DNA of 21,570 bases from a bacterium (GTDB lineage: Bacteria; Patescibacteriota; Minisyncoccia; UBA6257; 2-01-FULL-56-20): contig JAKALK010000008.1 of NCBI GenBank assembly GCA_021813155.1, positions 1 through 21,570 on the forward strand, written 5' to 3'. Below the pieces are notes generated by a model. That model had not been told where the DNA came from and made no database searches. It saw only the letters and a program-made list of their open reading frames with translations. Position 1 is the stretch's first letter. Each line of letters begins with the position of its first letter. Positions 14,468 through 20,938 of this stretch are shown piece by piece. Made by a program: the position numbers and the translations under genes.

Positions 14468-16972
14468 ATGACTGAAGACGCCAAGCCTATGCTAAATTTT
14501 ACCGGCCTTTCATCTTCTGAGGCCGAAGAACGTCTTAAAAAAATTGGAGAAAACATCGTTATTACTAAAAGAAAGTTGAGACCTATTGTTGCTTTTGTGC
14601 GCAAATTTAATAGTCCGCTTATCTTGATTTTGGTCTTCGCTTCAGTAATTTCTTTTTTTGTTGGCCAACAAACCAACGGCTTCATCTTGCTTTTTATGAT
14701 CTTGATTTCAGTAGCTCTAGACTTTGTTAATAGTTATCGCTCTGAAAAAGCTGTTGACAAATTAACGTCTAAAGTTATTACCACCGCCACTGTCTTTCGC
14801 GATCGCCGCAGAGAAGAAATAAGAATTAAAGATATCGTTCCTGATGATATCGTCCTCCTCTCTGCAGGAGACGTTGCTCCAGCTGACTGCCTCATCTTGG
14901 AATGCAAAGACTTCTTCGTTGACCAATCAGTTTTAACAGGGGAATCATTGCCGGTAGAAAAAGTCGCTTCAGAAAACCCCGCAAATTTTGATATAGAAAA
15001 AATATCCGTGGACGACAAAAAAATCGTTTTTATGGGAACGAGTGTTGTCACTGGATTTGCCACAGTTCGGGCGATAAAAACTGGCAAAACAACCGAGTTT
15101 GGTAAAATCGCGGAGCGTCTAAATGCCGCCGAAGAAGGCACTGATTTTGATCGTAACATAAAAGCCTTTAGTGGCTTTATGATGAAAGTCATCCTTGTTC
15201 TTGTCTTTGCTGTTTTTGTTATTAATGCCATAAAAGGCAATAAGATTTTTGACTCATTTATTTTTGCGGTTGCTATTGCAATTGGCCTTACTCCAGAACT
15301 CCTGCCCGTTATCCTTTCAGTTTCTTTAAGTCGCGGTGCCATGAAGATGTCTAAAAAAGATGTCATTGTAAAACATCTCCCCTCTATCCAAAACTTCGGT
15401 CGTATGAGTGTTCTCTGCACCGACAAAACCGGTACCTTAACCGAAAACAAAATCACCGTCGTTAAGTATGTTGACAGTCGCGGCGAGCTTCTCGAAGACG
15501 TTTTGAAAACTGCTTATTTAAGCAGCTTCTTCCATAGCGGTGTTCCTAATCCTCTTGATCAAGCCATTAAAGATCGCAAAGCTTGGGAGATGGCTAAAGT
15601 GAGAAAAATAGATGAGATTCCTTTCGATTTCGATCGGCGGCGCGACTCAATGGTCATCGAAAGAGAAGGAAAACGTCATATTATCACCAAAGGCGCGCCC
15701 GAAGAGATTTTTGAGATCTGTGATTTTTACACCAATAGTAATAAAAAACTTGAATTTGATAATAAGGCCAAGAAAATCGCCGCCGACGAATTTGCAAAAC
15801 TAAGCGAGGATGGCTTTAAAGTTTTAGCGGTGGCTACCAAAGAAGTCGAAAAAAATCTTGAAGTCTATGAAAAAAAAGACGAAACTCATTTAACCTTCGT
15901 CGGATTCTTGGCTTTTCTAGATCCCCCAAAACCTACTGCCCTTGAGGCCGTCCAGGAGCTTGAAAGCCTTGGTGTTGAAATTAAAATCCTTACCGGCGAT
16001 AGTGATCTTCTCACCCAGAAAATTTGCCGTGAGATAAAGTTGATTGTGAAGGGGACGGTAAATGGCGAAAGAATCGACAAACTTAGCGACGAAGAGTTAA
16101 GAAATCTTATTCCTAGAACTACAATTTTTGCCCGCATTAATCCTGAACAAAAAGAGCGGATTATCCAAAATCTTCAGAAGCTTGGACAAGTTGTAGGTTA
16201 TTTAGGAGATGGCATTAATGATGCTCCGGCCCTGAAGGCCGCCGACGTCGGCATCTCAGTGAATAACGCCGTTGATGTTGCTAAAGAAACCGCCGACATC
16301 ATTCTTTTAAAGAAAAGCCTTCACGCACTCAAAGACGGCGTAATTGAAGGCCGCAAAACCCTGCGCAATACTCTTAAATATTTAATGGTTGGATTAAGTT
16401 CAAACTTCGGCAATATGTTTTCGATGATGGCAGCCTCTTCTTTCTTGCCGTTTTTTCCTATGTTGCCAACCCAGATTCTTTTGAATAATTTTATTTATGA
16501 TGTTTCACAACTTTCAGTTTCTACCGATAATGTTGATGAAGACGAAGTTAAAAGACCACCAGAGTGGAACATAAAATTTATCCGTGAATATATGATCACT
16601 TTCGGTATCATCAGCTCGATCTTTGACTTCCTTACTTTTGGTGCTATGTTTTACATTTTTAAACTTCCTCCGCATGGTTTTCAAACCGGTTGGTTTATTG
16701 AATCTTTAGCCACTCAAGTTTTCGTTATTTATATAATTCGGACAAGAAAAATTCCTTTCTTACAGAGTCGCCCTAGCGGGTGGGTTTTATCAACCACCCT
16801 GCTCGCAGTTATGGCGGCCTTCATCGTCCCATTTCTGCCGCTTGCCACCTACTTTAACTTTCTGCCTTTACCTTTTAAAACCCTAGGATCAATTATTCTC
16901 CTTGTTGCAGTCTACCTTGTTATAGTTCAAATTGTTAAGCAGCGTTTTTACAGGAGACATCGACATATTTAG
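14468..16972 (+). CDS. mgtA: Magnesium-translocating P-type ATPase, MgtA/MgtB type
   Basis: An 834-residue P-type (P3B) ATPase for Mg2+ uptake across the inner membrane. N-terminal cation-ATPase domain with GLSSSEAEERL (13-23), TGES actuator loop at 157-160, TPELLP in transmembrane segment 4 at 275-280, phosphorylation site DKTGTLT with Asp319, ILTGDS in the nucleotide domain, and GDGINDAPALKAADVGISV in the hinge. The end follows MgtA closely as I remember it: SSNFGNMFSMMAASSFLPFFPMLP, NNFIYDVSQLS, QTGWFIESLATQ and IRTRKIPFLQSR. It is somewhat shorter than enterobacterial MgtA (about 900), mainly at the N-terminus. It is a single-gene unit with a -10 box directly before the ATG; no MgtC or Mg-sensing leader is seen, and leaderless transcription would leave no room for one. 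Confidence 0.93.
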   Translation: MTEDAKPMLNFTGLSSSEAEERLKKIGENIVITKRKLRPIVAFVRKFNSPLILILVFASVISFFVGQQTNGFILLFMILISVALDFVNSYRSEKAVDKLTSKVITTATVFRDRRREEIRIKDIVPDDIVLLSAGDVAPADCLILECKDFFVDQSVLTGESLPVEKVASENPANFDIEKISVDDKKIVFMGTSVVTGFATVRAIKTGKTTEFGKIAERLNAAEEGTDFDRNIKAFSGFMMKVILVLVFAVFVINAIKGNKIFDSFIFAVAIAIGLTPELLPVILSVSLSRGAMKMSKKDVIVKHLPSIQNFGRMSVLCTDKTGTLTENKITVVKYVDSRGELLEDVLKTAYLSSFFHSGVPNPLDQAIKDRKAWEMAKVRKIDEIPFDFDRRRDSMVIEREGKRHIITKGAPEEIFEICDFYTNSNKKLEFDNKAKKIAADEFAKLSEDGFKVLAVATKEVEKNLEVYEKKDETHLTFVGFLAFLDPPKPTALEAVQELESLGVEIKILTGDSDLLTQKICREIKLIVKGTVNGERIDKLSDEELRNLIPRTTIFARINPEQKERIIQNLQKLGQVVGYLGDGINDAPALKAADVGISVNNAVDVAKETADIILLKKSLHALKDGVIEGRKTLRNTLKYLMVGLSSNFGNMFSMMAASSFLPFFPMLPTQILLNNFIYDVSQLSVSTDNVDEDEVKRPPEWNIKFIREYMITFGIISSIFDFLTFGAMFYIFKLPPHGFQTGWFIESLATQVFVIYIIRTRKIPFLQSRPSGWVLSTTLLAVMAAFIVPFLPLATYFNFLPLPFKTLGSIILLVAVYLVIVQIVKQRFYRRHRHI

Positions 16973-17064
16973 TCGACGTAATCTTTGCAATCATCTATAA
17001 TTCTTAATTAGTCACACTCTCTATCAAAGTATTTATTTAATAAAGGCCTAATCCAATAAAACTT

Positions 17065-17445
17065 ATGGAAATTTATTCTAATAATTTAGAAAAAGACTCG
17101 CTCGAAAATGAAAACTTCAGGCAGGTGCTTTTTACTGGCAAACACAGTCAGCTTGTTGTGATGTCGTTAAATCCCAACGAAGAAATCGGCGAAGAAGTTC
17201 ACGAAGTCGATCAATTTATTCGGATAGAGTCGGGCAAGGCGAAGTTTATTCTAGATGGAATAGAATCGTCTGGTAGCGACGGCTACGCCGTGGTTATCCC
17301 CGCTGGCACTCGCCATAATGTTATCAATACGTCTTCAAGCGAAAAAATTAAACTCTACACCGTCTACTCTCCGCCCGAACACGCTCCTGGTACCATTCAC
17401 AAAACTAAAGCCGAAGCCGAAGCCGCCGAACATCATTTTTCATAA
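17065..17445 (+). CDS. Small cupin-domain protein
   Basis: A 126-residue single-domain beta-barrel protein. The two cupin motifs are recognisable: a degenerate first one with GEEVHEVDQFIRIESG (about 52-67), having one His and a Glu/Asp in place of the HxH pair, and the second PAGTRHNVIN (about 84-93) with the conserved Pro, Gly, His and Asn. It therefore may bind a metal. The C-terminus is an Ala/Glu/Lys-rich helix (TKAEAEAAEHHFS). Proteins of this type (for example KdgF/RmlC-like small cupins) bind sugars or act as isomerases; the substrate is not readable. Its stop overlaps the start of the EamA gene by one base, so the two are translationally coupled. Confidence 0.88.
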   Translation: MEIYSNNLEKDSLENENFRQVLFTGKHSQLVVMSLNPNEEIGEEVHEVDQFIRIESGKAKFILDGIESSGSDGYAVVIPAGTRHNVINTSSSEKIKLYTVYSPPEHAPGTIHKTKAEAEAAEHHFS

Positions 17446-17867
17446 TGCCCACCTGGATTTTATTCGCTCTTCTATCTGCGATTTTTGCGGCGCTAGTCGC
17501 TATCTTCGGTAAAATTGGAATTAAAGATATAGACTCTACTTTAGCCACTACTGTCCGCGCTGTTATTATGGCTGGTTTTTTAGTCATCACTTCCTTTTTC
17601 CTTGGTAAAGCCGACCTCCTTAAAACCATTAATAATAAAGCGCTCTTATTCATCGCTCTCTCTGGTATTGCTGGAGCCATTTCTTGGTTGTGCTATTTCT
17701 TTGCTTTAAAGACCGGCCCTGCTCCGAGCGTCGCTGCCCTAGATCGATTGAGTGTCGTTTTTGTTCTAATTTTCGCTGCTCTAGTTTTGGGTGAAAGCTT
17801 TACTTTAAAATCTGGTATTGGAGCAATTCTTCTCACTATTGGCGCCGTTCTGATGACTTTAAAATAA
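17445..17867 (+). CDS. EamA-family transporter, single-repeat (140 residues)
   Basis: Membrane protein with five hydrophobic segments (about residues 3-20, 36-53, 66-85, 92-114 and 120-138), matching one EamA repeat of the drug/metabolite transporter superfamily. Typical features are the N-terminal LLSAIFAALVAIFGKIG, the central GAISWLCYFFALKTG and the end VLGESFTLKSGIGAILLTIGAVLM. Most EamA transporters have two fused repeats of about 300 residues; this half-size form must pair with itself or another copy. Substrate unknown. It starts within the cupin stop codon, which ties it to that gene. Confidence 0.9.
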   Translation: MPTWILFALLSAIFAALVAIFGKIGIKDIDSTLATTVRAVIMAGFLVITSFFLGKADLLKTINNKALLFIALSGIAGAISWLCYFFALKTGPAPSVAALDRLSVVFVLIFAALVLGESFTLKSGIGAILLTIGAVLMTLK

Positions 17868-17924
17868 TACCAATCTCCTGGTCGCTCATTTGTTAAAATC
17901 CAAACCCTCATCTAGGGGAATTAT

Positions 17925-17932
17925 GGTATACT
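17925..17932 (+). promoter_or_regulatory. Extended -10 promoter of the VKOR gene
   Basis: TATACT at 17927-17932 is preceded by G at 17926 and T-G at 17924-17925 (TGGTATACT, extended -10). The ATG follows six bases later at 17939. Confidence 0.55.
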
Positions 17933-17938
17933 TACGAT

Positions 17939-18340
17939 ATGTCCATCAACCTAACCCTTATTTTGATTTTAAGCGTGATTGGCATTATAAACACCGGTTA
18001 TTTAAGTTACCACACTATTAAAAAAACTCCGGTTAAATGCTTTTTTTTCCCGCCAGAATGGTGCCTTAAGGTTCAGCAGAGTAAATTCAGTCGCACGCTC
18101 GGTTTCCCAAATTCCTACGCCGGGCTGGCTATGTATTGTGGGCTTCTAATTTTAACTCTTCTATTTTATGCAGGAGCCCTAGCCGTTTTTTGGCCTATTT
18201 CCGCCATTATCTGGATTGGTTTTCTTTTTTCTCTCTACTTCTTTATTATCCAAGCCTTTGTCCTTCGGGCCTTCTGTACTTGGTGCGTAGTTTCCTTTAT
18301 TGAGTTCGTTTTGCTATTTATCATCAATTTCCTGCGTTAA
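17939..18340 (+). CDS. VKOR-family disulfide-bond-forming membrane protein
   Basis: A 133-residue four-helix membrane enzyme of the vitamin K epoxide reductase family. In bacteria these reoxidise a DsbA-like thioredoxin and hand the electrons to quinone, so that exported proteins gain disulfides. The redox motif CTWC is at 113-116, the extracytoplasmic loop cysteines are Cys34 and Cys42, and the conserved FPNSYAGLAMY lies at 56-66. Helices are at about 4-24, 60-82, 86-110 and 112-132. There is no fused thioredoxin domain, so a separate partner should exist elsewhere. An exported protein with two cysteines in its linker is encoded directly downstream (18420) and is a possible client. The extended -10 box just before the ATG suggests a leaderless message. 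Confidence 0.92.
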   Translation: MSINLTLILILSVIGIINTGYLSYHTIKKTPVKCFFFPPEWCLKVQQSKFSRTLGFPNSYAGLAMYCGLLILTLLFYAGALAVFWPISAIIWIGFLFSLYFFIIQAFVLRAFCTWCVVSFIEFVLLFIINFLR

Positions 18341-18419
18341 AAATCTCGATTGTTTTACGTTTGTAACCTTTCCTTATCCCAGTCGTATGACTTTTAAAGT
18401 CGAAAAAAACAAAAAAATT

Positions 18420-19715
18420 ATGTCAAAAAAAATAACAACATTGTTTCTGGTTTTTATCGTTGGATTTATGGTTATTGGTTCTCGTCCGGCTTTTGCTCAA
18501 ACTTCAAGTATTCAAGCTCAGCTGGATATGATTGCCAGCCTAACTAAACAAATTCAAGATCTTCAAAACCAAATTCTTGCGCTCCAACAAAAAACCCAAG
18601 AGATCAACACAGAGCGCCAAACCCAAGTTGCTGAACTGGTAAAAAATTTAAGACAAGGGTCATCGGGCGATGACGTTAAAGTTCTTCAAGCACTCCTTGC
18701 TGCCGATCCGATTATTTACCCCGAAGGATTAATTACCGGATATTACGGCGCGTTAACTTCAAAGGCGGTCAGAAAATTCCAAGAAAAACACGACATTGAA
18801 CAAGCTGGTATTGTCGGCCCCAAAACTCTAAAAAAATTAAATGAGTTTCTTAAAGAAAACCCAATTGCATTTATCTCAAGTGTAAGCAGTACTGCGACTT
18901 CCACGATTAACTGGAAAAGAGGACACGACGATAACGAAGATAATGAAAACGAACACGGGCTTTGCGCTATTATTCCTCCTGGTCATTTAATTGCCAAAGG
19001 ATGGCTAAAGGAACACGACCGTCCAGAAATCCCGACCTGCCAAACCCTGCCGCCTGGTATCGAGAAGAAAGACCACGGCGATAACGAGGACGACGACGAA
19101 GATCACAACGTTACCTCCACTCCAGACATAGTCGCTCCGATAATCTCATCAATTAATGTCACTTCTATAACAGCAAACAGCGCTACCATTAACTGGATGA
19201 CGAACGAAAATTCCGATAGTAAAGTTTATTATTCTGCTACTTCTCCGGTTAACACCTCGACCACTCAAACTGTTAATAGCGCCTCGCTCATTGCTTCTCA
19301 CCAGCTTAACTTAACCGGTCTTAACGCCTCAACGACTTACTACTATATTGTAGTTTCGAAAGATGCGTCCGGTAACACGGCGACCTCGGTAGAAAATTCT
19401 TTCATTACATCGCAGCCCGCTGATGTTACTGCACCGGTTATCTCAAGCGTTAGCACAACCAATGTGGCTTCAACTACCGCTACGATTACTTGGACCACCA
19501 ACGAAAACTCAACCAGCAAGGTTTATTACAGCACCGCGACTCCTCTGAATTTCGGAACGGCCTTAACCTCCACCGTAAGTGGTTTAACCACCAGCCATTC
19601 AATTGGCTTAACCGGCCTCAATGCCACCACCACCTACTACTACGCAGTTGAGTCTACGGATGCTTCGAGTAACACCGCCACCTCAAGCCAATCCAGTTTC
19701 ACCACCACTCTGTAA
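18420..19715 (+). CDS. Exported peptidoglycan-binding protein with two fibronectin type III-like domains
   Basis: A 431-residue secreted or surface protein. Order: signal peptide (basic MSKK, hydrophobic core, cleavage likely after AFA at about 26); a coiled coil at about 31-75 rich in Gln; a PG_binding_1 domain at about 75-144 (LRQGSSGDDVKVLQALL to GIVGPKTLKKLNEFL); a linker with acidic His/Asp/Asn-rich runs (about 168-180 and 217-230) flanking a segment with Cys182 and Cys207; then two FN3-like repeats (about 239-335 and 338-431), each with the ATINW or TATITWTTNE strand, SKVYYS, and LTGLNATTTYYY. I chose ATG 18420 because it starts the signal peptide; upstream codons in frame (to 18300) overlap the VKOR gene and add no signal-like sequence. 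It ends at a terminator (19740-19766). Probable cell-wall-attached protein used in surface contact; partner unknown. Confidence 0.9.
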   Translation: MSKKITTLFLVFIVGFMVIGSRPAFAQTSSIQAQLDMIASLTKQIQDLQNQILALQQKTQEINTERQTQVAELVKNLRQGSSGDDVKVLQALLAADPIIYPEGLITGYYGALTSKAVRKFQEKHDIEQAGIVGPKTLKKLNEFLKENPIAFISSVSSTATSTINWKRGHDDNEDNENEHGLCAIIPPGHLIAKGWLKEHDRPEIPTCQTLPPGIEKKDHGDNEDDDEDHNVTSTPDIVAPIISSINVTSITANSATINWMTNENSDSKVYYSATSPVNTSTTQTVNSASLIASHQLNLTGLNASTTYYYIVVSKDASGNTATSVENSFITSQPADVTAPVISSVSTTNVASTTATITWTTNENSTSKVYYSTATPLNFGTALTSTVSGLTTSHSIGLTGLNATTTYYYAVESTDASSNTATSSQSSFTTTL

Positions 19716-19739
19716 CACACTTCTATATTAAGTGCTTCC

Positions 19740-19766
19740 AAAGCCCCGCCTCAAGTCGGGGCTTTT
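19740..19766 (+). terminator. Rho-independent terminator after the PG-binding/FN3 gene
   Basis: AAGCCCCG (19741-19748) pairs perfectly with CGGGGCTT (19757-19764), followed by a short T run. Confidence 0.85.
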
Positions 19767-19770
19767 GGGT

Positions 19771-19776
19771 TATAAT
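19771..19776 (+). promoter_or_regulatory. -10 box of the rhodanese operon
   Basis: Perfect TATAAT five bases after the terminator tail, 15 bases before the ATG at 19792. The leader would be about eight bases. Confidence 0.5.
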
Positions 19777-19791
19777 TATTAAAGAAAAAAT

Positions 19792-20088
19792 ATGCCATCT
19801 AATATCGTCGAAGAAGTAAAAAATAAAAAAGCTGTTTTAATCGACGTCCGGCGCGACGACGAGTGGGCTAAAGGTCACGCCGCGGGAGCTCTTCATTTAG
19901 AGATTGCCGAAATCGAAAAAGGGGAGTTGCCCGAAATTCCGAAAGATAAGAAAATTTACCTCTACTGCCAAGCCGGTGGCCGCGCCGGCCGCGCCAAAAA
20001 CATATTGCAAAAAGCTGGCTACTCGAACGCCGAAAATTTAGGCGGCCTAAAAAATTGGCAGTCGCTTGGCGGCGAAATTGAAAAGTGA
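19792..20088 (+). CDS. Single-domain rhodanese-like protein
   Basis: A 98-residue rhodanese-fold protein. The expected elements are present: VLIDVRRDDEWAKGHAAGALHL at about 15-36, active-site Cys59 in the loop YCQAGGRAGRA, and the end GYSNAENLGGLKNWQSLGGEI. The six-residue loop after the cysteine fits sulfurtransferases of the GlpE/PspE type, which carry a persulfide on the cysteine; the acceptor is unknown. The start lies close behind a TATAAT box. The stop overlaps a GTG start of a tiny membrane protein by four bases, which points to translational coupling. Confidence 0.92.
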   Translation: MPSNIVEEVKNKKAVLIDVRRDDEWAKGHAAGALHLEIAEIEKGELPEIPKDKKIYLYCQAGGRAGRAKNILQKAGYSNAENLGGLKNWQSLGGEIEK

Positions 20089-20198
20089 AAAAAATTCCCG
20101 CATCAATCTTGAAATGGCTCTTATGGTCAATTATTATTTCTTTGGTTATTATAATAATCGAGGTCGTTTACTTTAAATTAGCAACCAGTGGTATTTAA
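20085..20198 (+). CDS. Tiny single-helix membrane protein, 37 residues
   Basis: A GTG at 20085 overlaps the rhodanese stop by four bases (GTGA) and opens a frame with a basic N-terminus (KKIPASILKW), one hydrophobic helix of about 20 residues (LLWSIIISLVIIIIEVVYF) and a short tail. It is too short for family assignment. The overlap with the upstream stop, the positive-inside arrangement and the similar gene one base downstream support coding. Confidence 0.5.
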   Translation: MKKIPASILKWLLWSIIISLVIIIIEVVYFKLATSGI

Positions 20199-20199
20199 A

Positions 20200-20301
20200 A
20201 TGGCTAAACCCAAAAACAAAGAAAAAATCAAAAAATTCCTTATCATTATTTTCGCCTTGTTCGCTCTCATCTCCCTTGTCCTCCCCCTGCTTTTTAGGTA
20301 A
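20200..20301 (+). CDS. Tiny single-helix membrane protein, 33 residues
   Basis: ATG one base after the preceding stop; the product is a very basic N-terminus (AKPKNKEKIKK) followed by one hydrophobic helix (FLIIIFALFALISLVLPLLF) and Arg. Positive-inside, so a C-out single-pass protein is likely. No family recognised; it may act with the 37-residue protein encoded just before it. Confidence 0.55.
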   Translation: MAKPKNKEKIKKFLIIIFALFALISLVLPLLFR

Positions 20302-20350
20302 TAATTTAATCGTTGAGCCCGTAGTAAAGTGGCAGAACACAAGCATTTTT

Positions 20351-20483
20351 ACCCCGTACTAATTTCGCCATAGCTTTCTCTCAAGAGGGCCTATGGTTCA
20401 GTGGTAGAACACAGCATTCGCATTGCTGGGACACCGGTTCGATTCCGGTTAGGTCCACAAGTTGGCGAAATTTAGTATCGGGG
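20351..20483 (+). repeat. Near-perfect inverted repeat flanking tRNA-Ala
   Basis: Left arm 20351-20370 and right arm 20463-20483 pair over 19 bp with two single-base bulges in the right arm. In RNA this would form a long stem that closes a loop containing the whole tRNA-Ala. Confidence 0.85.
20387..20457 (+). tRNA. tRNA-Ala (CGC)
   Basis: Complete cloverleaf: acceptor GGGCCTA with TAGGTCC, containing G3:U70, the alanine identity pair; D arm GTTC/GAAC; anticodon arm CAGCA-TTCGCAT-TGCTG reading CGC (codon GCG); four-base variable loop; T arm ACCGG-TTCGATT-CCGGT; discriminator A. No encoded CCA. It sits in the loop of the inverted repeat at 20351-20483. Confidence 0.93.
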
Positions 20484-20550
20484 CGCATTGCTGGGACGCC
20501 GATCCGATTCCGCCTAGGTCCACCTCTCAAATTATCCACAGCACTCGTAT

Positions 20551-20576
20551 TTGACACTCTTCTTGACTGGTAATAA
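20551..20576 (+). promoter_or_regulatory. Putative promoter of the cobalamin riboswitch transcript
   Basis: TTGACA at 20551-20556 and an extended -10 TGGTAATAA (TAATAA at 20571-20576). The spacer to TAATAA is only 14 bases, so the extended -10 may do most of the work. Predicted start near 20583, about 30 bases before the aptamer. Confidence 0.45.
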
Positions 20577-20611
20577 CCTTACCTCTGCAAACTCCCGTTC
20601 TTTGAATTAAA

Positions 20612-20725
20612 TATGCACCCACAGTATTTGTCCGTTGGTTGGGGAAGTAGGTGTAAATCCTACACAGTGCCGCTACGGTAACTTGCGCTTCAAAGCGCAA
20701 CGAGTCCGAAGGCCAACCGTGCATG
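20612..20725 (+). promoter_or_regulatory. Cobalamin (B12) riboswitch aptamer
   Basis: The conserved core is clear on the plus strand: GGGGAAGTAGGTGTAAATCC at about 20641-20660, then CACAGTGCCGCTACGGTAAC (20663-20682), a GC-rich hairpin (TTGCGC/GCGCAA, 20683-20700), and the B12-box region GAGTCCGAAGGCC (about 20702-20714). The closing stems are also present: GGTTGG (20637-20642) with CCAACC, and ATGCAC (20613-20618) with GTGCAT (20719-20724). It binds adenosyl-, methyl- or hydroxocobalamin and normally represses downstream genes when B12 is plentiful. The regulated gene is the exported repeat protein at 20939. Confidence 0.93.
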
Positions 20726-20730
20726 CATTT

Positions 20731-20805
20731 AGAGTTGGGTTAGCGCGTAGCGCTTAGCAACTCTTATGTCCCGAGCGAGCTCCGCTAGTTAGCGGAGCGG
20801 CGAGG
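20731..20805 (+). promoter_or_regulatory. Structured leader between riboswitch aptamer and terminator
   Basis: Two strong stem-loops follow the aptamer: AGAGTTG (20731-20737) with CAACTCT (20758-20764), holding an inner AGCGC/GCGCT hairpin, and GCTCCGCT (20779-20786) with AGCGGAGC (20791-20798) around an AGTT loop. They lack T-tracts, so they are not terminators. They may be part of the riboswitch expression platform or an unrelated element. Confidence 0.55.
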
Positions 20806-20886
20806 GGCTACATTAATTCTCCTGTTACTTAACTTTAAGTTTCGGGAACCCTCGAGCAAAGGGAAAAGTATTTTGTCGAAATTACT

Positions 20887-20919
20887 AAAACTCTCCGCTC
20901 GAACGGGGAGTTTTGATTT
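20887..20919 (+). terminator. Terminator hairpin in the riboswitch leader, ahead of the exported repeat protein
   Basis: An 11-bp stem (20887-20897 with 20904-20914, one G-U pair, 6-nt loop) ends in TTTT followed by GATTTA, 25 bases before the ATG. TCGAGC at 20852-20857 could pair with GCTCGA (20897-20902) in its loop and right flank and act as an antiterminator. This would make riboswitch control transcriptional; that part is inferred. Confidence 0.65.
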
Positions 20920-20938
20920 AATAAACAATTAAAAAATT

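Larger units (their letters stand above)
20315..20522 (+). pseudogene. Decayed tRNA-Ala copy split at the anticodon loop, enclosing an intact tRNA-Ala
   Basis: The 5' half at about 20315-20350 matches the first half of the intact tRNA (both contain AGTGG-C/T-AGAACACA and GCATT), and the 3' half at 20485-20522 matches its second half at about 34 of 39 positions. The break falls in the anticodon loop. Between them lie the inverted repeat arms and the intact tRNA. The outer copy is degenerate: the acceptor ends no longer pair, two T-stem pairs are lost and T55 is C. One T-stem pair (49:65) has changed from A-T to G-C, which could be chance or compensation. Confidence 0.65.

Noticed and set aside
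14734..15456. Minus-strand open frame of 240 codons opposite the MgtA-type ATPase gene
   Set aside because: Its composition is that of an antisense shadow, and the plus-strand frame holds all P-type ATPase motifs in that stretch.
18300..18419. 40-codon N-terminal extension of the PG-binding/FN3 protein
   Set aside because: It overlaps the VKOR gene and would put a non-signal sequence before an otherwise normal signal peptide.
20527..20724. Minus-strand 65-codon frame over the cobalamin riboswitch
   Set aside because: It is opposite the conserved aptamer, whose RNA sequence constraints explain the open frame.
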